From Klebsiella pneumoniae (GTDB lineage Bacteria; Bacteroidota; Bacteroidia; Flavobacteriales; Flavobacteriaceae): DNA of 5,710 bases. This document shows positions 1-5,710 of the stretch, piece after piece (the stretch's first letter is position 1; each line of letters begins with the position of its first letter). The position numbers and the translations under genes are program-made. The stretch is from the NCBI GenBank assembly GCA_943325355.2, contig CALPPA020000128.1:1-5710 (forward strand). Reading direction: 5' to 3'. The notes beneath the pieces are model-generated. The model worked only from the letters and a program-made list of their open reading frames with translations, ran no database searches and had not been told where the DNA came from.

Positions 1-1924
1 CAATGCCGTTTATCAACCCACGGCATCCATCCAAATTGATCATTTGAATATCAATATAACCGATTTGGGGAATTTGGATTTTAATATTAAAGGAGATGAA
101 ACCTTTAAAAAATTCAATTTAAACGCGACTGTCGAAAATGAAAATGTAGAATCTTTAGCCGCCAATGGAAGTTTTGAAATAGTTGACAATAAAACAATAT
201 TGGACTTACAGTTACAATTAGACAAATTCAATTTGGGTATCTTAAGTTCTCTTGGCGGAGATGTTTTGTCAAACATCAGAGGATTTGCTTCGGGAAATAC
301 AAGTATTGAAGGGAATCTTCAAAAACCCGATATCAATGGACGTCTTTTTGTAGATGGTGCCGGAATGACAATTCCTTACCTCAATGTAGATTATTCATTA
401 AGTAACCGAACTATTGTTGATTTGACCGACGAAAAGTTTATTTTTAGAAATGATGTGCTCACCGATACAAAATACGGAACAAAAGGAAATTTAAACGGAA
501 GTATTGAACATAATAATTTTTCGGATTGGAGATTAGATTTAGAAATTAGTTCAAAAAGATTATTAGTCTTAGATACTGAAGATAGTGAAGACGCAGCGTA
601 TTATGGAGTAGCATTTATTGATGGTACAGCTACTATTAAAGGACCAACAGATGGCCTATTTATTAAAGTTAAAGCAAAATCTGAAAATGGATCCTCATTG
701 AAAATTCCTATTAATAGTGCCGAAAGTATTAGTGAAAATGATTTTCTACATTTTTTGACTGCCAAGGAAAAGTATAATATAAAAAAGGGAATTGTTGATA
801 ATTCCAGAAATTATAAAGGGCTTGAATTAGAGTTTGATCTTGAAATTGAGCCAAATGCAGAGGTTGAAGTTATTTTAGATAGAAATACAGGTCACGGAAT
901 GAAAGGAAAAGGAAACGGAACACTGCTATTTAAAATAAACACCTTGGGGAAATTCAATATGTGGGGTGATTTTCAACTGTATGAGGGGACATACAATTTC
1001 AAATATGGGGGACTCATAAATAAACCATTTATTGTCAAAAAAGGAGGCTATATTTCTTGGGAAGGAAACCCTATGAAAGCAAGATTAAACTTGGAAGCCA
1101 TCTATACGGTTCCTTCTGGAGCAAATCCTGCTTTGCTATTAGAAAATTCTTCTTTTAATAAAAAAGTACCAGTCAATTTAATTATTGGTGTTCGAGGAGA
1201 TTTAGCTAGCCCTGAACCCGATTTTAATTTTGAATTCCCCACAGTTAGTAATGTATTAAAATCAGAAATAGAATACAAGCTAAATGATAAAGATGTACGA
1301 CAAACCCAAGCGCTGTATTTGTTATCTACAGGTAGTTTTTTAAGTCCGGAAGGGGTTAGTAATTCTGCTTTAAGCAATAATGCGTTTGAAACAGCCACAA
1401 ATTTATTAACGGGATTGATACGTTCTGACGATGAAAAGTTTCAAGTTGGGATTGGCATAACTGGCGCAGATAGAACAGCAGGTAGAGAAACCGATGGTAG
1501 ATTCGAAGCTTCAATTTCATCAAAAGTTAATGAAAGAATTACGATTAACGGAAAAGTTGGAGTCCCTTTTGGTGGTATTAGTGAAACAGCAGTTGTAGGT
1601 GATGTTGAAATTTTATACAGAGTAAATCAAGACGGAACAGTGAACTTACGAGTTTTTAATAGAGAAAACGATATCAATTATATAGGAGAGGGTATAGGTT
1701 ATACACAAGGAGTTGGGGTTTCTTATGAAGTAGATTTTGATACATTCAAGGAACTTGCCAATAAAATTTTTAAAAATTTGAAAATAGAAAAAGCAACAAA
1801 ACCTGATGTACTTGATCAAGATTCTGATTTGCATCCTGAAATTAATGGTGATTCCAAATCTAAAAAGCCAAACACTACAGAACAAAAAATAAATCAAGAA
1901 GGGAATGTACCGGATGAAGAATAA
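1..1924 (+). CDS. tamB: TamB-family translocation/assembly module protein, C-terminal part (5' end outside window)
   Basis: This is the C-terminal ~640 residues of a large envelope protein. The frame is open to the left edge (first full codon at base 2), so the gene starts upstream; the TTG at 44 is an internal leucine. The sequence is rich in short alternating beta strands with Asn/Asp/Gly turns, as in the TamB/DUF490 beta-helix proteins that span the periplasm and work with an Omp85-type partner (TamA, or lipoprotein TamL in Bacteroidota) in outer-membrane assembly or lipid transport. The C-terminal domain is recognisable from WGDFQLYEGTYNFK, the following GGYISWEGNPMKARLNLEA (about bases 960-1100) and GVRGDLASPEPDFNFEFP (about 1190-1240). 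After the last strand-like segment (GVSYEVDF) comes a polar, charged tail of about 50 residues ending at 1921. Other AsmA-like proteins share this architecture, so the exact partner is inferred. No terminator is visible after the stop. Confidence 0.88.
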   Translation, partial: NAVYQPTASIQIDHLNINITDLGNLDFNIKGDETFKKFNLNATVENENVESLAANGSFEIVDNKTILDLQLQLDKFNLGILSSLGGDVLSNIRGFASGNTSIEGNLQKPDINGRLFVDGAGMTIPYLNVDYSLSNRTIVDLTDEKFIFRNDVLTDTKYGTKGNLNGSIEHNNFSDWRLDLEISSKRLLVLDTEDSEDAAYYGVAFIDGTATIKGPTDGLFIKVKAKSENGSSLKIPINSAESISENDFLHFLTAKEKYNIKKGIVDNSRNYKGLELEFDLEIEPNAEVEVILDRNTGHGMKGKGNGTLLFKINTLGKFNMWGDFQLYEGTYNFKYGGLINKPFIVKKGGYISWEGNPMKARLNLEAIYTVPSGANPALLLENSSFNKKVPVNLIIGVRGDLASPEPDFNFEFPTVSNVLKSEIEYKLNDKDVRQTQALYLLSTGSFLSPEGVSNSALSNNAFETATNLLTGLIRSDDEKFQVGIGITGADRTAGRETDGRFEASISSKVNERITINGKVGVPFGGISETAVVGDVEILYRVNQDGTVNLRVFNRENDINYIGEGIGYTQGVGVSYEVDFDTFKELANKIFKNLKIEKATKPDVLDQDSDLHPEINGDSKSKKPNTTEQKINQEGNVPDEE

Positions 1925-1990
1925 ACATTTACATAGTATCAAAATGCTAATCCCGGTAACAAATAAATTATGATTAAAATTACTATAACG

Positions 1991-2023
1991 TTGTCTAAAT
2001 ACTATTTTATTTCAATATTTTAG
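1991..2023 (+). promoter_or_regulatory. Possible pfkA promoter (weak match to the Bacteroidota consensus)
   Basis: The 207-base gap before pfkA is AT-rich and contains no credible gene. A TTG at 1991-1993 lies 22 bases before TATTTTAG at 2016-2023. This matches the Bacteroidota primary sigma pattern (TTG, about 17-23 bases, TAnnTTTG) with one mismatch in the -7 element. The 8-mer ATAACGTT occurs at 1985-1992, overlapping the TTG, and again at 2037-2044, which could mark a regulator site. In DNA this AT-rich, a match of this quality can arise by chance. The position fits a leader of about 100 bases ahead of pfkA. Confidence 0.22.
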
Positions 2024-2131
2024 CAACTTATTAACGATAACGTTTGAATTTGAGGCCTGTTATCAATTTATAAAAAATACAATCTCAAAAGTGCAGAATG
2101 TTTATTAAATTTACACTTTAATACTTAAATA

Positions 2132-3118
2132 ATGCCAAAAATAATAAAAAGGGTTGCTGTCTTAACCTCTGGAGGAGATTCTCCAGGAATGAATGCAGCT
2201 ATCAGATCAGTAGTACGAACATGTGCTTTTCACAAAATACAATGCATAGGAATTTATAGAGGATATCAAGGAATGATTGAAGGAGACTTCATAGAAATGG
2301 GTCCAAGAAGTGTGCATAATATTATTAATAAAGGAGGAACTATTCTAAAATCTGCTCGTTCAAAAGAATTTATGACAGTTGAAGGCCGTAAAAAAGCATA
2401 TGCTGAGCTTATAAAAGCTGAAATAGATGGATTCGTAGTTATTGGTGGGGACGGAAGTTTTACTGGTGCCCAAATTTTCAATAAAGAATTCAAGTTTCCT
2501 GTGATGGGAATTCCAGGTACAATAGACAATGATATTTTTGGAACAAGCCATACATTAGGATACGATACCGCTTTAAATACAGTTATAGAATGTATTGATA
2601 AAATTCGCGATACAGCAAGTTCACACAACCGATTATTCTTCGTTGAAGTTATGGGCCGTGATGCGGGTCATATCGCTTTGAATGCTGGAATTGGAGCTGG
2701 AGCAGAAGAAATTTTAATTCCAGAAGAAGATTTAGGATTAGAAAGATTAGTAGAATCACTTCGAAAAAGCAAAGCCGCAGGTAAATCATCCAGTATAGTA
2801 GTTATTGCCGAAGGAGATAAAATTGGTAAAAATGTTTTCGAATTAAAGGATTACGTAGAAGCAAATTTACCAGAATATGAGGTTCGTGTTTCGGTTTTGG
2901 GACACATGCAACGTGGTGGCTCACCATCTTGTTTCGATAGAGTTCTTGCAAGTAGATTAGGTGTTAAAGCAGTTGAGTCTTTACTCGAAGGGAAATCAAA
3001 TTTTATGGTAGGAATGCTTAATGATAAAGTAACCTTAACACCATTATTACAAGCAATCAAAGGGGAAACATTAATCGATAGAGAATTGCTTCGTGTTTCT
3101 GAAATTATGTCTGTATAG
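2132..3118 (+). CDS. pfkA: ATP-dependent 6-phosphofructokinase (class I, PfkA type)
   Basis: Catalyses fructose-6-phosphate + ATP to fructose-1,6-bisphosphate + ADP in the cytosol, the committed step of glycolysis. The 328 residues are close to the usual ~320. Visible motifs: SGGDSPGMN (13-21) and GGDGS (105-109) for ATP and magnesium; PGTIDND (128-134) with catalytic Asp132 and Asp134; HNR with Arg167; VMGRDAG (173-179) with Met174 and Arg176; Glu227; Arg252; and GHMQRGGSP (257-265) with His258 and Arg261 for sugar phosphate. Gly108 after GGD and Gly129 in PGTIDND mark the ATP-using form rather than the pyrophosphate-using one (GGDD, PKT). Effector-site residues Arg25, Arg29, Arg159, Glu192 and Lys218 are kept, but the basic or His residues at E. 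coli positions 211, 214 and 215 are Ala216, Ser219 and Ser220. The ATG at 2132 fits the family N-terminus and has an AT-rich leader without Shine-Dalgarno. gapA follows after 87 bases with no terminator between, so co-transcription is plausible. Confidence 0.97.
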   Translation: MPKIIKRVAVLTSGGDSPGMNAAIRSVVRTCAFHKIQCIGIYRGYQGMIEGDFIEMGPRSVHNIINKGGTILKSARSKEFMTVEGRKKAYAELIKAEIDGFVVIGGDGSFTGAQIFNKEFKFPVMGIPGTIDNDIFGTSHTLGYDTALNTVIECIDKIRDTASSHNRLFFVEVMGRDAGHIALNAGIGAGAEEILIPEEDLGLERLVESLRKSKAAGKSSSIVVIAEGDKIGKNVFELKDYVEANLPEYEVRVSVLGHMQRGGSPSCFDRVLASRLGVKAVESLLEGKSNFMVGMLNDKVTLTPLLQAIKGETLIDRELLRVSEIMSV

Positions 3119-3154
3119 AAACAGGCTTTCGCCAAATATAAACAAATAAATTAA

Positions 3155-4210
<1,056 letters not shown>

Positions 4211-4229
4211 TTATATTTACAAAACAAAT

Positions 4230-4261
4230 TCCCGTTAGATGTATTTTAACGGGATTTTTTT
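4230..4261 (+). terminator. Intrinsic terminator after gapA
   Basis: TCCCGTTA (4230-4237) pairs perfectly with TAACGGGA (4247-4254) around a 9-base loop, followed directly by seven T (4255-4261). It sits 19 bases after the gapA stop and should end the pfkA-gapA transcript, separating it from the kinase gene. Confidence 0.9.
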
Positions 4262-4310
4262 ACCTAACCCAATAACCATTTTTTAGCTTTTAGTCTCTAT
4301 AACCTTGGGA

Positions 4311-4330
4311 TAAAATCTAAAATCTAAAAT
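4311..4330 (+). repeat. Short tandem repeat (TAAAATC heptamer, nearly three copies) before the kinase gene
   Basis: TAAAATC occurs at 4311-4317 and 4318-4324, followed by TAAAAT at 4325-4330. The tract ends 8 bases before the kinase ATG, so it lies in the promoter or leader of that gene. Copy-number change here could alter spacing or translation without touching the reading frame. A function is not demonstrated, and AT-rich repeats like this can be neutral. Confidence 0.6.
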
Positions 4331-4338
4331 TTTTAAAG

Positions 4339-5190
4339 ATGAGATTATTAGTTGATAGTGGCTCTACTAAAGCCGATTGGATTGCAATAGATGAAGAAGG
4401 TAAAGTATTGTTTACCACACAAACATTAGGGTTAAACCCTGAAATACTTAATTCAGAGGAAATTATCGAACGATTAAGTGATCGTTTTGATATTATGCAA
4501 AATAAAGATAAAGCGACACATCTTTTCTTTTATGGTGCCGGTTGCGGAACGGATAGAATGAAGATTAATCTTTCTCAAGTTTTTCAGAAATTTTTTTCAA
4601 ATGCAATTATTGATGTTCGCGAGGATACTTATGCTGCCGTTTATGCAACAACTCCAAAAGGCGAACAAGCTATTGTAAGTATTCTTGGAACGGGTTCAAA
4701 CTGTAGTTTCTTTGATGGAAAAGCTTTGCATCAAAAAGTGCAATCACTAGGATATATAATAATGGATGATTGTAGCGGAAATGTTTTTGGAAAAGAATTA
4801 ATCCGAAAATACTATTTCAATAAAATGCCAAAGGAATTGGCCATAGAATTTGAAAAAGAGTATGATTTAGATGCAGATTTTATTAAAAATAAATTATACA
4901 AAGAGCCAAATCCAAATGCCTATTTAGCCACTTTTGCAAAGTTTCTCATTCAAAATAAAGAACACGAATTTTGTAAAAAAATAATTTTCAAAGGGATGAA
5001 ATCTTTTGTAAAAAACTACATACGACAGTATGATAATTGTAAAGAAGTTCCTGTACATTTTGTAGGTTCTATAGCTTTCTATTTAAAGGATGAACTGCAA
5101 ATAACCTTCGATAAATACGAAATGAAATTAGGTAATGTGTTAAGAAGACCCATTGACGGGCTCATAGTATATCATATTGCAAACAAATAA
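4339..5190 (+). CDS. BadF/BadG/BcrA/BcrD-type ATPase, probable N-acetylglucosamine kinase
   Basis: A 283-residue protein of the ASKHA (actin/hexokinase) fold, probably phosphorylating an amino sugar such as N-acetylglucosamine with ATP in the cytosol. Visible motifs in order: phosphate-1 loop DSGSTKADW (6-14); GLNP (31-34), typical of the GlcNAc-kinase branch; FFYGAGCG (63-70); VREDTYAAVYA (93-103), with Asp96 in the position expected of the catalytic base; phosphate-2 loop ILGTGSN (115-121); LGYIIMDDCSGNVFGK (137-152); and the adenosine-side motif VHFVGSIAF (239-247). Length is normal for this family. The LGYxxGDEGSG glycine motif of well-known relatives appears here as LGYIIMDDCSGN, so substrate or role may differ. 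The ATG at 4339 puts the phosphate-1 loop at the expected N-terminal place. The gene lies between two intrinsic terminators and is probably its own transcription unit. A link to GlcNAc from peptidoglycan turnover or chitin is only inference; other BadF-type kinases remain possible. Confidence 0.82.
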   Translation: MRLLVDSGSTKADWIAIDEEGKVLFTTQTLGLNPEILNSEEIIERLSDRFDIMQNKDKATHLFFYGAGCGTDRMKINLSQVFQKFFSNAIIDVREDTYAAVYATTPKGEQAIVSILGTGSNCSFFDGKALHQKVQSLGYIIMDDCSGNVFGKELIRKYYFNKMPKELAIEFEKEYDLDADFIKNKLYKEPNPNAYLATFAKFLIQNKEHEFCKKIIFKGMKSFVKNYIRQYDNCKEVPVHFVGSIAFYLKDELQITFDKYEMKLGNVLRRPIDGLIVYHIANK

Positions 5191-5195
5191 AACAC

Positions 5196-5226
5196 AAACT
5201 TGACATATCAAATGTCAGGTTTTTTT
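5196..5226 (+). terminator. Intrinsic terminator after the kinase gene
   Basis: AAACTTGACAT (5196-5206) pairs with ATGTCAGGTTT (5212-5222), an 11-base stem with one G-T wobble and a 5-base loop. A T run extends from the stem to 5226. It lies 5 bases after the kinase stop and separates the kinase transcript from mgsA. Confidence 0.85.
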
Positions 5227-5254
5227 GTAAACTAAACGATGAGATTAGCAAAAA

Positions 5255-5291
5255 GCTCCGTTCGCTTCGCTCGGGTGCTTCGCAAGCTCGC
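5255..5291 (+). repeat. GC-rich intergenic element with internal GCTTCGC repeats
   Basis: In this 37-base block 25 bases are G or C, in sharp contrast to the AT-rich surroundings. GCTTCGC occurs at 5264-5270 and 5277-5283, TTCGC three times (5261, 5266, 5279), and GCTCG twice (5269 and 5286). GCTT/AAGC at 5277-5280 and 5284-5287 can form a small hairpin. It ends 8 bases before the mgsA ATG and so occupies its leader. The composition and internal repetition suggest a dispersed intergenic repeat family, but only one copy is in the window, so that is inference. Confidence 0.5.
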
Positions 5292-5299
5292 AAAGACAT

Positions 5300-5671
5300 A
5301 TGGAAATAGCAATTATAGCACACGACGGGAAAAAAGCAGATATGGTTCAGTTTCTCAATAAAAACAAAGAAATTCTTCTACAAGAAAGTATTAAGCTTAT
5401 AGCAACCGGAACGACAGGTTCTAAGGCTGAAAGTGCTGGGTTTAAAGTAAAAAAAATGCTTTCTGGTCCACAAGGCGGTGACGCACAAATCGCAGGTCGA
5501 GTTGCCGAAGGCAAGACAAAAATGGTATTGTTTTTTAAAGACCCTTTATCGAGTCACGCGCACGAATCGGATGTGAATATGCTATTGCGTGTTTGTGATG
5601 TTCACAATACTCCATTAGCTACAAACGAAGCTGCTGCACAATTATTTTTGAATGCAATTGCTAAAGAATAG
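5300..5671 (+). CDS. mgsA: Methylglyoxal synthase
   Basis: Converts dihydroxyacetone phosphate to methylglyoxal and phosphate in the cytosol, a bypass of lower glycolysis that frees phosphate when sugar phosphates build up. Visible motifs: IAHDGKK (6-12) with His8 and Asp9; the phosphate-binding ATGTTGS (35-41); LSGPQGGDAQ (54-63) with catalytic Asp61; and FFKDPLSSHAHESDV (78-92) with Asp81, His88 and Asp91, matching E. coli Asp91, His98 and Asp101. LLRVCDV and PLATNEAAA follow as in the family. At 123 residues it is shorter than the E. coli (152) and B. subtilis (137) proteins; the N-terminus aligns with the B. subtilis form, and the loss is at the C-terminus. The ATG at 5300 is the only possible start: upstream in frame there is no other start codon before the stop at 5246. 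The gene follows the kinase terminator and a GC-rich leader, and no clear promoter is visible. Confidence 0.95.
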   Translation: MEIAIIAHDGKKADMVQFLNKNKEILLQESIKLIATGTTGSKAESAGFKVKKMLSGPQGGDAQIAGRVAEGKTKMVLFFKDPLSSHAHESDVNMLLRVCDVHNTPLATNEAAAQLFLNAIAKE

Positions 5672-5710
5672 CAATCATCGAAATTTCGACATTTACATTT
5701 TTTGGCAAAC

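Noticed and set aside
44..46. TTG as the start codon of the tamB-like gene
   Set aside because: The frame stays open to the left edge of the window and the upstream residues fit the same beta-strand pattern, so this is an internal leucine of a larger protein.
2033..2044. Hairpin AACG-ATAA-CGTT between tamB and pfkA as a tamB terminator
   Set aside because: Only a four-base stem with no T run; it cannot be supported as a terminator.
2266..2628. 120-codon open frame on the minus strand inside pfkA
   Set aside because: It lies wholly opposite a gene with intact catalytic motifs, resembles no family I recognise and has no leader of its own. The minus-strand frames at 40-276, 1102-1398, 1646-1942, 2360-2551, 2851-3135 and 3358-3540 were rejected on the same grounds.
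3124..3133. Small hairpin GGC-TTTC-GCC just after the pfkA stop, as a possible terminator
   Set aside because: The stem has only three pairs and no T run follows.
5227..5299. A Bacteroidota-type promoter for mgsA
   Set aside because: No pairing of TTG with a reasonable TAnnTTTG was found in the 73 bases between the terminator and the start codon, so no site is annotated.
5678..5703. Palindrome TCGAAATTTCGA with a later T run after mgsA, as a possible terminator
   Set aside because: With a loop only four pairs remain, the stem is weak, and the six T begin eight bases later. The true mgsA terminator may lie beyond the window.

Overview
The window looks like a chromosomal housekeeping stretch from a member of the Bacteroidota, most likely a Flavobacterium-type bacterium. 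The grounds are the AT-rich composition, AT-rich start sites with no Shine-Dalgarno sequence, a TamB protein with a long hydrophilic tail, and the protein variants seen. The genus is inferred, not proven. All five genes lie on the + strand.

Region by region: (1) 1-1924 is the 3' part of a tamB-like gene for an envelope protein, whose beginning lies before the window. (2) 1925-2131 is an AT-rich gap that probably carries the pfkA promoter. (3) 2132-3118 is pfkA, ATP-dependent 6-phosphofructokinase. (4) 3206-4210 is gapA, glyceraldehyde-3-phosphate dehydrogenase, closed by a clear intrinsic terminator at 4230-4261. (5) 4339-5190 is a BadF/BadG-type sugar kinase, probably an N-acetylglucosamine kinase, closed by a second terminator at 5196-5226. 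(6) 5255-5291 is a GC-rich repeated element. (7) 5300-5671 is mgsA, methylglyoxal synthase. No gap exceeds about 210 bases.

Four neighbouring genes belong to central sugar metabolism. PfkA commits fructose-6-phosphate to glycolysis, and aldolase (not in the window) splits the product into triose phosphates. GapA oxidises glyceraldehyde-3-phosphate. MgsA drains dihydroxyacetone phosphate to methylglyoxal and frees phosphate when the GapA step is limiting. The kinase could feed amino sugars in from above. The two terminators suggest three transcription units (pfkA-gapA, kinase, mgsA) rather than one operon.

I found no evidence of a previously undescribed system. There is no mobile element, CRISPR array, tRNA or rRNA. 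The points worth a second look are the altered effector-site residues in PfkA, the divergent glycine motif in the kinase, the shortened C-terminus of MgsA, and the GC-rich element directly in front of mgsA.
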